Assembly (NCBI GenBank): GCA_002254745.1
Contig: NJED01000012.1
Location: 1 to 12,407, forward strand
DNA: 12,407 nucleotides
Direction: 5' to 3'
Source of the DNA: Desulfurococcales archaeon ex4484_217_1
GTDB lineage: Archaea > Thermoproteota > Thermoprotei_A > EX4484-217-1
The notes under the pieces were generated by a model that worked only from the letters and a program-made list of their open reading frames with translations, did no database searches and had not been told where the DNA came from. Shown in pieces: positions 1 to 7,508 of the stretch (the stretch's first letter is position 1; each line of letters begins with the position of its first letter). A program made the position numbers and the translations under genes.

Positions 1-1047
1 TTGTACCTGCCCAAACCCCTTACAGGCCTAGATGGAGGAAGTATTGTAAAAACCTCGCACATGGAATTTGTTCCCAAGGGACAAATACTTCCGCTAATGT
101 TTAAGGTAATAGTGCCGCTAAACACTCCTGAAGGAAATTACACATTCCGACTTAAGATTAAATACACGATACTAGCTCCTTTACCTGAGGAGCGAAAATG
201 GGAAGTAAAGTTTAGCCTACCAATATCTGGTAGAACATACGTTTATACAGAGCTCTTGACAGAGAAGCTGGAAAAGGGAAAAGTTCAGAACATAAACTTC
301 AATGTTGTTTACGTAGGTAATGAACCTGTAGAATTAAACATAGACTTCCATTCAGACGCATTATCCATACTTGATTATGAACCTAAAGCACATATTTTAA
401 CCGATAAGCCAGGAAGCTTTGAAGCTAGCGCTAAAGTTTACTGCCCACCTGATGTTCAAGTAAACGGCCTGCCTATAACTATCTCAGTTATATACAAGAC
501 CCTGCAAGCTTCGGGTACGTACACTAAAACGTACATAATCCCTTTAGCAAGAAAAGCAGAAGTCGTGTTTACAGAAGTACAGTACACTACATCAGGCAGC
601 AGCGTGATTATTAGAGGACAGCTAGTAAATGTAGGAGACTATGACGCTAAATACTTGACAGTATATGCGCAAGCATTAGGGGAAGGTTTAACGGTAGAAA
701 ACCCGACAACATACCTCGGAACATTAGCTGCAGGTGAAGGAACAAGTTTTCTAATTTATGCTTCAGCAGAGAGAATAGGAAAGTATAGTTTAAAACTTTC
801 TGCAAAATATTATGGACCAGATATGGAATGGCATGAAACCACAGAAGAAATTAGCATTAAAACCATAGGTATTGCCGAGGAAAAAGAAAAAATAACCCCC
901 ATAAAGTATGAGGAAATATTGCCAATTATAATAGGGCTCTCAGCAGTAACACTAATCATAGGATTTATTATGGGATGGGCCGATACACGAGGTGGAAGAG
1001 TGCTTGAACATAATAGACTTATTGAAGTTTTCTATCAAGGGACTTAG
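1..1047 (+). CDS. Ig-like extracellular protein with C-terminal membrane anchor (5' partial)
   Basis: The reading frame is open to the window edge and begins in the middle of a beta-rich domain, so the true start and any signal peptide lie upstream; the TTG at base 1 is probably not the start. The 348 visible residues read as successive Ig-like/CARDB-type beta-sandwich modules (about 35-70, 90-175 and 185-285), with few cysteines and many Thr/Val/Tyr. A hydrophobic helix follows at about 306-325 (ILPIIIGLSAVTLIIGF). This layout matches the archaeal COG1361 (S-layer-like) proteins, which hang outside the cell on a C-terminal anchor and are often encoded next to MacB-type ABC transporters, as here. 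The role is inferred to be a surface component working with the permease. The 22-residue tail after the helix looks odd and overlaps the permease by 44 bases. A different frame would end at 1007 in a TTGA overlap (see findings). Family is fairly certain, function unknown. Confidence 0.7.
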   Translation: MYLPKPLTGLDGGSIVKTSHMEFVPKGQILPLMFKVIVPLNTPEGNYTFRLKIKYTILAPLPEERKWEVKFSLPISGRTYVYTELLTEKLEKGKVQNINFNVVYVGNEPVELNIDFHSDALSILDYEPKAHILTDKPGSFEASAKVYCPPDVQVNGLPITISVIYKTLQASGTYTKTYIIPLARKAEVVFTEVQYTTSGSSVIIRGQLVNVGDYDAKYLTVYAQALGEGLTVENPTTYLGTLAAGEGTSFLIYASAERIGKYSLKLSAKYYGPDMEWHETTEEISIKTIGIAEEKEKITPIKYEEILPIIIGLSAVTLIIGFIMGWADTRGGRVLEHNRLIEVFYQGT

Positions 1048-2220
1048 GAGTAGAACCTTAAGAAGCGTTTTAACTCTCTTAGGTCTCTCTTAGGTATTTT
1101 AATAGGCGTAATTCTCTTAACTACAGTACTAACGGTTAACGATAGTGTAACGTATTCCTTAGCTTCAATATTTGCTAAAGGCGGGTTAAACAACATATAT
1201 GTAGCCCACACAACAGCAGAAGGTTTTACATGGGCAGATATTTCTCAAATAGAGAGAATACCTCATATAGTAGCTGTTTCTCCGAGGTTAACAGCAAGAG
1301 TTTCGATAAATTATGGTGGATTAAGAGAAGAGGCTGCAATCATAGGTTTACCTAAAGAGAAAATAGCTCTAGTCATACCGGACTTAGAGGTTAAGGAAGG
1401 AGCAAAAACCCCCACTTCAACATATGGTTGCCTTATAGGCTCATCTTTATCATCTAAAATAGAGGAAAAAGGTTTGAAAATTAGAGTAGGAGACGTAATC
1501 TACGTTAGTCTTAGAAATGCACGTATAGCTTTAAGAGTTGAAGGAGTACTTGAACGCTACGGCTTTACCTTCATAGGTTACATTGACGAATCACTTATAG
1601 TACCTTATGATGCTGTTAAAAAACTTATCGAAGAAGCATCTGGCCGTAGAATCATCGGATACGGAGAACTCATAGTTACGGCTGATAGCGTGGACAACGT
1701 AGACTTCATAACTGAGCAACTAAGATACTTGTACGGTAAAAGCATCGTAATATTCGCTATAAAGGATATAGTTAAATCCATAGTTGAAAGTTTAAAAAGC
1801 TTTACAATAATTATAGGAGGTATAGCATCCGTAACTCTAATAGTTGCCTCCGTAGGGGTTATGAATGCCATGTTCACTACAGTCATGGAGAGAACCAGAG
1901 TTATAGGGGTTTTAAGAGCGCTTGGAATAAGAAAGTACGAAGTATTACTCAACATAGTCCTAGAAGCCCTAATATTAGCGGTAATAGCAATAACTGCTGG
2001 TGTTCCATTAGGAATATTTGTAGGGTCGATGCTTATACAAGGAGGCTTCTTAGGGTTTAGAGGGCCTAGAGGGGGCTTAGGAGGAATAGAGTTTATGGTA
2101 AGCAATCAGACATTAATCATGGTAGCTTCAATAACACTCCTCTTAACATTAATAGGTGCACTACCTCCAGCTTATAGAGCGGCAAAACTTGAGCCCGCTC
2201 GCGCTCTAAGGTATGAGTAA
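1004..2220 (+). CDS. MacB/FtsX-type ABC transporter permease, frameshifted near base 1090
   Basis: This is the membrane subunit of a MacB-like ABC system (export, lipoprotein release or mechanotransmission). The body reads in one frame from 1090 to 2220 and ends in the family signature ALPPAYRAAKLEPARALRYE. The N-terminus lies in another frame from TTG 1004 (reading NIIDLLKFSIKGLRSRTLRS, then VLTLLGLS) and hits TAG at 1091. Inserting one T at about 1090 joins the two into LLGLS-LGILIG, a normal first membrane helix, giving about 405 residues, the usual family length. Four helices are visible: one at the junction, one around 1800-1870, one around 1950-2035 and one around 2110-2165; a periplasmic-type MacB domain lies between the first two. 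GAGGTGG at 989-995 could be the ribosome site for TTG 1004; GTG 992 is an alternative. Without the correction the longest product with a start is TTG 1474 to 2220. No ATPase partner is in the window. The break may be a real mutation or a sequencing error. Confidence 0.8.
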
Positions 2221-3122
2221 TGGTTAAAATACCTATAAGAGGAGAATACGATTTAGATTTAACAATGTTCCCTTCATTTACATCATCCCTATTTAACAAA
2301 GTAGGTAAAGGTTATTGGGTTAAAGTATATGGGGTCTTTAAGGGGTTAAGACTTAAAGTTAAAAATGGCTTTGTAAAATCAAACATTAACAATATTGAAG
2401 CCATTAATCTTCTTTCAGGGTTATGGTATGAGCCAAGAAAATATTTGGACGAGCTAAGTAGAAGCGTAAGATACAAAGTAGAATATATAATTAATGCCTA
2501 CGAGAAGATAAGAATCGCCATAAATCCCTATGATAAAGAGTTGATATTCTTAGCTACTATTCTTTCGCAAAGAACAAACTACCATGCAAATGTAGTAAAG
2601 TGGGTTAAGCATGTCGCATCCTTAGTAGAGAAAGGATTAAACATTAAGTCTATTAACTTAACAGACTTAAGCAAAAGCTACCAATTAAAGAGAGCCAATA
2701 CTATTATTAAACATTGCATAAACATTGTTAAGAACGATAGAGCATTAAATAGGGAAGATATAAGGAACATTAAAAGAGCCCTACTTGCATGTAGATTCGT
2801 AGGTCCAAAAGTTGCTAATGCATATTTAATGTTCACAAGGAAAGCACCTTACATAGTACCTGTCGATATACATTTCACTAGGTTCCTAGAGAACCTTGAT
2901 CTTCTCAAATTTAAGAGGAAGCCTAATAAGAATTTTTGTGCTAGATATACATGTGATGAATGTCCTCACGCTTATGAATGTGTAGAAGCACTTGCTATGA
3001 AGGTGTTTAAGAATCTTTCCTCATGGATTCAAACAGTAGCTTACGTTCATGATAAACTATATTGCTCTAGGAACAAGTGCAACATATGTCCGCTAAGAAG
3101 GCTTTGCGTAAAGGTTAAATAA
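2220..3122 (+). CDS. HhH-GPD DNA glycosylase/AP lyase with two four-cysteine motifs
   Basis: This is a base-excision repair enzyme of the endonuclease III/OGG superfamily, expected to remove damaged bases and nick the abasic site. Residues 1-60 resemble the N-terminal beta domain of OGG/AlkA glycosylases. The sequence LSQRTN is the Nth-like start of the helical core. The helix-hairpin-helix is VGPKVANA at 194-201, with the Schiff-base lysine K197. The GPD loop is PVDIHFTRF, with catalytic D216. Two C-x4-C-x2-C-x5-C motifs follow: C240/C245/C248/C254 and C282/C287/C290/C296. The second sits at the usual C-terminal [4Fe-4S] position with its CPL signature; the first is an insertion after the GPD helix. 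Having both K and D predicts a bifunctional enzyme. At 300 residues it is longer than Nth (about 210). The ATG overlaps the permease TAA by one base, so translation is probably coupled. The 3' end overlaps the opposing radical SAM gene by 8 bases. Substrate preference cannot be read from the sequence. Confidence 0.85.
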   Translation: MVKIPIRGEYDLDLTMFPSFTSSLFNKVGKGYWVKVYGVFKGLRLKVKNGFVKSNINNIEAINLLSGLWYEPRKYLDELSRSVRYKVEYIINAYEKIRIAINPYDKELIFLATILSQRTNYHANVVKWVKHVASLVEKGLNIKSINLTDLSKSYQLKRANTIIKHCINIVKNDRALNREDIRNIKRALLACRFVGPKVANAYLMFTRKAPYIVPVDIHFTRFLENLDLLKFKRKPNKNFCARYTCDECPHAYECVEALAMKVFKNLSSWIQTVAYVHDKLYCSRNKCNICPLRRLCVKVK

Positions 3123-3882
3123 GCTCCTCCGGGATATTGTCCGGACTATATGCTATCCGCGGTTTTAAACCATATTTCCTTAACAGTTTAACAACATGAG
3201 GGTATAGAAAAACGTATTCTGGTTCAAGTTCCTCAACAAGTTCCTCATCTATTTCTCTTAACTTTTCCACCAGTAATTCAAAGTTCTCTTTAGTACTGAA
3301 ACTTAGCATTACAGCTGGATGTACAGATACACCGTAATTAACAAGGTTTTTAAGAGCATTTAATTGTAAACTAAATGCTTCAGGCTTAGCTCCCGTAAGC
3401 ATGGCAAATTCCTCAGGAGTACATCCTTTTAACGATACCCTAACATGTACGTTTTTGAACCTTGAAATTTCCTTGGCGAAATCTCTTTGGGCACCTAAAA
3501 GTATACCATTAGTCTCTAGAATAAATAAGTAGTTTGTTTCTTTAAGAAGTTCGAGCAGCTGAATTAAATGTTTTTTCCCAATCGTTGGCTCTCCGCCACT
3601 AACTCTTAGTTGCTTATAACCTCTTCTCGAGGCAATGCTTACGAGTTTCATGTAAACTTCTTTAGGCGTATAGAAGCGCCCATATTTACTCATATTATCT
3701 CTAGGCCTCCAGCTCCAGCAAAACTTGCACCTCAAATTACATCCGACACTATCAGCTGTAGCTATACCACCGTACCATCGACCTCCGCGAAACCTATAGT
3801 ACTTCCTAAGCTCTACTTCTCCATTGCTGCGAACAACTATTTTCCTTACAGCTTCGGTAAGCTCTAATGGATCATAGTACAC
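3115..3882 (-). CDS. Radical SAM enzyme, substrate unknown
   Basis: The [4Fe-4S]/SAM-binding motif C-x3-C-x2-C is C48/C52/C55 (VGCNLRCKFCWSW). The SAM-contacting GGEPT is at 96-100, FILETNG gives a further strand of the TIM-barrel, and VRVSLKGCTPEEF follows it. The family makes a 5'-deoxyadenosyl radical from SAM. At 255 residues there is room only for the core barrel; there is no SPASM or other C-terminal cysteine cluster, so it probably carries one cluster. It resembles a group of archaeal radical SAM proteins without a known substrate, and also the PFL-activase/MoaA type in general. The start is GTG 3882, giving MYYDPLELTEAV, with GGGTG about 10 bases upstream. Both neighbours lie on the other strand, so context gives no clue to substrate. 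Class is nearly certain, reaction unknown. Confidence 0.85.
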   Translation of the reverse strand: MYYDPLELTEAVRKIVVRSNGEVELRKYYRFRGGRWYGGIATADSVGCNLRCKFCWSWRPRDNMSKYGRFYTPKEVYMKLVSIASRRGYKQLRVSGGEPTIGKKHLIQLLELLKETNYLFILETNGILLGAQRDFAKEISRFKNVHVRVSLKGCTPEEFAMLTGAKPEAFSLQLNALKNLVNYGVSVHPAVMLSFSTKENFELLVEKLREIDEELVEELEPEYVFLYPHVVKLLRKYGLKPRIAYSPDNIPEELI

Positions 3883-3897
3883 TATTTAGCAGCACCC

Positions 3898-3904
3898 ATA
3901 TATT
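3898..3904 (+). promoter_or_regulatory. TATA-like box in the 52-base divergent gap
   Basis: ATATATT is the only TATA-like stretch between the divergent radical SAM gene and the M23-like gene (gap 3883-3934). Its centre is 34 bases before TTG 3935, so a start of transcription near 3927 would give a short leader for the + strand gene. It lies only about 19 bases from the GTG of the - strand gene, which is too close for a normal archaeal promoter in that direction. Inference only. Confidence 0.35.
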
Positions 3905-3934
3905 GGATGACTCTTCTCTTTCTATGTAGAACTA

Positions 3935-4849
3935 TTGAGGATAAGGTTAGAAATGGGTTTCGAAACCGTAGCTGAGGCAGCAGGGGTTCACTTAAGAATA
4001 CCGGAAGGTACTCAGTATAGTTTCTACGACTCCCCCTACGTCGGTCACAGAAACACTACTGCTATAGATATTTACTTTAAGAATAATGAAGCACTCTTAC
4101 CTGTTGATGAAGCTAAGGTTAAGAAAATAAGATGGTTTAATGCACCCAAATACAGGGCTAATGGATGGAATAAAGAACCATTAACCCTCCTCGACTTAGG
4201 CGGAAATAAAGTGCTTAAAGTGTTGCATGTTAACCCTAAAGTTAGTGTAGGTGAAAAACTATATCTAGGAGACTTCTTCGGTGAATGCATTGTTTCAGGG
4301 TATTTATGTCCATGGAGTGATAGCCATGCGCATTTTGAGATAAGACCTTCAAAAGACCCCTACAGGGCTAGAGGGGCTTTTACATTAAACATAGCCCCTA
4401 CGATAAGGAAGATAAAAGGAACAGTATGTTCTTCACCTAGAGTATTTACTGTAGTTGAAATAGGAAAATACTGTATGTGGGTTAAACCCAAAGGAATAAT
4501 AAATTACTTAACTGCGTTAGCGGTGAAAGTAGGTAATAGCTTAGGGTACGTTGATGCCGGCATACCTCATTATGGTCTTGGTGGAATACTACTAAAAGAC
4601 AAGGTAAAAGCTTCCATAGGGGATGCCGTATATTGGGACTTCATGCACTTAGGCTATGTTACTAAAACTTACCCCTTAAGCCTATTATTTATTGCTCCCA
4701 TAGAGGTTTTTGTAGACAGTATTAAGGTTAAAGGTATAGGAACATATATAAATGGAAAATTTCTCAAAGTAATTTTTACAGATTCTACAGGAGAAAAGCC
4801 ATGGAAAGAAGGTGATGAAGTTAAAATAAAAGCAATGGTGTCAAGCTGA
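3935..4849 (+). CDS. M23-peptidase-like protein conserved in archaea, function unknown
   Basis: The first half has the layout of an M23 (LytM-type) beta barrel. It shows GHRNTTAIDIYF (H38, D45), a Pro-Val strand in place of the usual 'apadG.V', LHVNPKVSVGEKLYLGDFFG (98-116, like the usual 'H...v.vGd.V..Gq.iG'), and SDSHAHFEIRP with the HxH zinc motif H131/H133. The C-terminal half (about 150-304) is a separate domain with GIPHYGLGGIL, not recognised. M23 enzymes cut peptidoglycan cross-links, but most archaea have no peptidoglycan, so the substrate must differ or the fold may be non-catalytic. The first motif is H-x6-D rather than H-x3-D, which leaves zinc binding uncertain. No signal peptide is visible, so the protein appears cytoplasmic. 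The start could be TTG 3935 or ATG 3953 (MGFETVAEAAG), with GAGGATAAGG between them. Its TGA overlaps the HAD start. Confidence 0.65.
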   Translation: MRIRLEMGFETVAEAAGVHLRIPEGTQYSFYDSPYVGHRNTTAIDIYFKNNEALLPVDEAKVKKIRWFNAPKYRANGWNKEPLTLLDLGGNKVLKVLHVNPKVSVGEKLYLGDFFGECIVSGYLCPWSDSHAHFEIRPSKDPYRARGAFTLNIAPTIRKIKGTVCSSPRVFTVVEIGKYCMWVKPKGIINYLTALAVKVGNSLGYVDAGIPHYGLGGILLKDKVKASIGDAVYWDFMHLGYVTKTYPLSLLFIAPIEVFVDSIKVKGIGTYINGKFLKVIFTDSTGEKPWKEGDEVKIKAMVSS

Positions 4850-5553
4850 TGTGTAATATGAAAATCGAGCTAATAGCCCTCGACTACCATGGAACTTTAT
4901 CGTTTAAGAAAAAATCAAGCATTTGGAGTGTAAGCTCTGATGTTATAGAAGCTCTTCTCAAAGCTAGAAAGCATGGGATAAAATTAGCAATTGTAACTAG
5001 TGGCTCAGGTAAAACAGTTCCCGAAAATATTAGGTTACTAAGCGATATTCTAGCTTTTGAAAATGGAACAGTTTTTATTTACAACGGAAAATGCGTAATG
5101 TGTAAGCCTAAGGAGTGGAATAGAATAAGAGAATTATTCTTAGCAGAAAACATAAGACCTAAGTCTGTAGGAAGAGTGGTATTAGTTTATAGCATAACCT
5201 ATTCTGGAAAAGTAAAAGAGATTATTGTAAAACATGGTTTACAAGACTACGTTGATATAATTAAGAACGTGAACAGGTTAGTAATAGCTCCTAAAAACAG
5301 CGGGAAGGATTTAGCACTAAGAAGAATTAAGGAAACATTAAAGGTCAAAGGTATGGTATTAGCGCTAGGGGACGGAGAAAACGATGTAGCATTACTTAGA
5401 GAAGCAGATATTGGAGTAGCGCCGGCAAATGCCGTTGAGGAAGTAAAGAAAGTTGCAGATTACATATGTGATAAAGCTAATGGAGAGTGCGTTAAAGAGG
5501 TAATAGAGAACATTATTTTACATGATGGAGTGCTTAGTGCTTTTAAACGTTAA
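4849..5553 (+). CDS. HAD-superfamily phosphatase-like protein with altered DxD motif
   Basis: This is a 234-residue HAD hydrolase of the SPP/archaeal phosphoglycolate-phosphatase-like type with a C2 cap between motifs II and III. Motif II is IVTSGSG (T50), motif III lysine is K153 (NSGKD), and motif IV is GDGENDVALL (D175, D179), followed by GVAPANAVEEVKKVADYI as in Cof/SPP proteins. Motif I should be DxDGT but reads DYHGT: the nucleophile D12 is present, while the second aspartate, the usual general acid/base, is H14. Phosphatase activity may therefore be weak or changed. Its ATG overlaps the upstream TGA (TGATG), with GGTG 8 bases before, so it is probably translated together with the M23-like gene. 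ATG 4858 is an alternative start that would remove three residues. The partnership with the M23-like gene suggests a shared but unknown pathway. Confidence 0.8.
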   Translation: MCNMKIELIALDYHGTLSFKKKSSIWSVSSDVIEALLKARKHGIKLAIVTSGSGKTVPENIRLLSDILAFENGTVFIYNGKCVMCKPKEWNRIRELFLAENIRPKSVGRVVLVYSITYSGKVKEIIVKHGLQDYVDIIKNVNRLVIAPKNSGKDLALRRIKETLKVKGMVLALGDGENDVALLREADIGVAPANAVEEVKKVADYICDKANGECVKEVIENIILHDGVLSAFKR

Positions 5554-5557
5554 ATAA
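5550..5557 (+). promoter_or_regulatory. Possible TATA box for the transglutaminase operon
   Basis: TTAAATAA lies 21-28 bases before GTG 5578, the spacing expected for a leaderless archaeal transcript starting at the GTG. No Shine-Dalgarno sequence is visible before that GTG, which fits. A second candidate, TTTTAAAC at 5541-5548, overlaps the end of the HAD gene. Inference from position and base content only. Confidence 0.35.
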
Positions 5558-5577
5558 TTCTAACAACTAAGCTTATA

Positions 5578-7170
5578 GTGAAGATAAGAGCTAGGATAGT
5601 TGTCATGAGATCAATATTACTACTCGCATCTACACTAATACTTGCCTTAGCTATACTGAGTTCTCCTACTGAAGTGTTCTTAAACTACATAATAAAACCC
5701 AGTATAACCATAGGAACCACATCAGAACTAAACCAAGTACTACCCTACGTTGAACCTAAACCCTGTAACATTGAGGAGAAACAGATAGTAGCTAAAGCTA
5801 ATGGCGGATCAAAATATCTTAGACTAATAGCTCTTGATGTATATACTGGTAGAGGATGGACTATTTCAGAAATTACTTTAGAAGAATATCCTGAAACATC
5901 AATTATAGCCTACAGGACAGGTATTTTCGAAGAATTCGAAGTAATACTTACATTAAACCCTAATAAGTTACCTAGGCTTGGAGAACTCTATATAATACCT
6001 TACCCTCAGCCGCTGATAGTTCCTGAAGGAATATCGTATGTTAAATCTCCTCACCCTGTACTTTACGAACCATCAGGTATACTTTTTGGGAGTTTAAACG
6101 CTACTAAAAGAATAATATATGGAATAATTCCTGCACATGATATTTACCCTATGGGTAAGACTTTTATAGCTTCAAAAGCTACGCTAAAAGACCTCGTTAA
6201 AATAACAAATAAAACCATTATTGGAACAAATAAAGAGCTCACCTTAAGCGTAACACCAAGAGTATATAACATGTCCAAAGAAATATATGCACAGTTCGAA
6301 AATAGAACATTAGGCGAACTACTACTGTACATTAGGAATTTCCTAATAAAAAATACTAATTATTCTAAGGAAGATATTGAAACACCTCCAGGCAAGGACT
6401 TAGTTGACTACTTCTTATTTGAAAAGAAAAAAGGCACATGCATACACTATGCTAGCGCAGCAGCAATAATATTAAGACTTATGGGGTTGAGAACAAGAGT
6501 TGTTATAGGATACCTAGGTGAAGTTTTAGCTAATGGAACAATAATCTATAGGGAACCAGGACACATGTGGGTCGAAATTCTAATACCTTACGTTGGCTGG
6601 GTACCTTATGAACCATCGCCGGAAGTAGCTGCAACTACAAGATCCTTCAGAAGAACGCTAAGATCAGCTTTAGAGAACATCGCCTTGGTTGAAGGGAACT
6701 TTGCTTCAAAACGTTTAAGAAGTGGAAAGAGAATTAAGCTTGAGAAGCTAGAGTTTGGAAATGAAACATACACTGAGTTAAGTTTCGAAGAAAAAACACT
6801 ATCATCTCTTGAAATAAATATATGGGATCTAGTACCGTACATATTATTGGGTTTCATTGTACTGGCATATTCTACTTCAGATGCTAGGGTAGTATTTAGT
6901 GAGCTTCTTAGACTCTATAAGGAAGAAAGAACATTAGGTCTTAAATTCAAAAAGATTCTCAAAAACCTAAGTAAGAAATACAGCCTAACTGTGAATGATT
7001 ATGAAACACCAAGAGAGGTTATTGAGAAAATATGCAGGCATGTTATTAATTTAGAATTGAAAAAAGCTTTACTATCCACTTTGGAAGCATACGAGCATCT
7101 CAGTTACGGCAAGGGTAGCGTTAAAGAATTTTATAATAGGTTAAGAAAGCTTTACAAGCATAAATGGTGA
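5578..7170 (+). CDS. TgpA-like membrane transglutaminase/protease-fold protein with DUF4129-like tail
   Basis: A basic N-terminus and a membrane helix (about 10-30) are followed by a large extracellular part, a transglutaminase core, a second helix (about 413-432), and a basic cytoplasmic tail of about 95 residues resembling DUF4129 (TPREVIEKI..., YEHLSYG). The catalytic dyad is C288 in GTCIHYASAA and H329 in GHMWVEI. The third residue, in GWVPYEPSPE, is E345 instead of Asp, a change that I recall in other bacterial TgpA-like proteins. Such proteins cleave or cross-link proteins at the outer face of the membrane. In bacteria and archaea they are encoded with MoxR and DUF58 genes, as seen nearby. 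The start is taken as GTG 5578 because of the TATA-like sequence 25 bases before it; ATG 5605 would shorten it by nine residues and still leave the signal anchor. The stop overlaps the next gene (ATGGTGA). At 530 residues it is compact compared with bacterial TgpA, which has several N-terminal helices. Confidence 0.85.
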   Translation: MKIRARIVVMRSILLLASTLILALAILSSPTEVFLNYIIKPSITIGTTSELNQVLPYVEPKPCNIEEKQIVAKANGGSKYLRLIALDVYTGRGWTISEITLEEYPETSIIAYRTGIFEEFEVILTLNPNKLPRLGELYIIPYPQPLIVPEGISYVKSPHPVLYEPSGILFGSLNATKRIIYGIIPAHDIYPMGKTFIASKATLKDLVKITNKTIIGTNKELTLSVTPRVYNMSKEIYAQFENRTLGELLLYIRNFLIKNTNYSKEDIETPPGKDLVDYFLFEKKKGTCIHYASAAAIILRLMGLRTRVVIGYLGEVLANGTIIYREPGHMWVEILIPYVGWVPYEPSPEVAATTRSFRRTLRSALENIALVEGNFASKRLRSGKRIKLEKLEFGNETYTELSFEEKTLSSLEINIWDLVPYILLGFIVLAYSTSDARVVFSELLRLYKEERTLGLKFKKILKNLSKKYSLTVNDYETPREVIEKICRHVINLELKKALLSTLEAYEHLSYGKGSVKEFYNRLRKLYKHKW

Positions 7171-7508
7171 AATATGTGATAAGTGAGGGATTACTTTTTG
7201 AAATAATAGTTCTCATCACAATGTCTTTATTATTGCTGTGGACGCTACGTAAGGTAAGTATCGAGAATCTGCCTTTAACTATGGAGGAAGTCCATATATT
7301 CTACGAAGGTAAAATCACTTCTCTTGAAAATGCAATCCTCCTCCGAGCAAGAAGCTTATCTGAAGAATATGCAATGAAAGTTACGCGCAAAATAAGCTTA
7401 TCTATTGTTTTAGCGAAGCTGAGAAGATTATGTAGAAGGAAAAGAGACTACGTTGTAATCGGGAAAATTTATGAAAAAATTCATTGTATGGTAAGTGAAA
7501 GAAAATGA
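7164..7508 (+). CDS. Small single-pass membrane protein of the transglutaminase/DUF58 operon
   Basis: The 114 residues are not recognised as any named family. One hydrophobic helix (about 10-28, LLFEIIVLITMSLLLLWTL) is followed by RK and a long charged, mostly basic tail, so the tail is probably cytoplasmic by the positive-inside rule. The tail has a short amphipathic stretch (ISLSIVLAKLRRLCRRKR). The gene overlaps the transglutaminase stop by 7 bases and its own TGA overlaps the DUF58 ATG (ATGA). It therefore appears to be translationally coupled to both and is likely a structural partner in the same membrane complex. Small, poorly conserved membrane proteins at this position are usual in MoxR/DUF58 loci. 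The overlaps and good codon content make a real gene likely. Confidence 0.75.
   Translation: MVKYVISEGLLFEIIVLITMSLLLLWTLRKVSIENLPLTMEEVHIFYEGKITSLENAILLRARSLSEEYAMKVTRKISLSIVLAKLRRLCRRKRDYVVIGKIYEKIHCMVSERK

Noticed and set aside
1084..1093. Programmed -1 ribosomal frameshift as an explanation of the permease break
   Set aside because: No X-XXY-YYZ slippery sequence or downstream structure is seen, and the permease family is not known for recoding; a real or technical base loss is simpler.
1605..2105. A 166-codon open frame on the - strand within the ABC permease
   Set aside because: Mirror frame of the permease; the permease frame carries clear membrane helices and the family C-terminus.
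3126..3143. TCCGG...CCGGA inverted repeat just after the glycosylase stop
   Set aside because: The stem has only five base pairs and lies within the radical SAM coding region (SPDNIP); no T-run follows, so it is not called a terminator.
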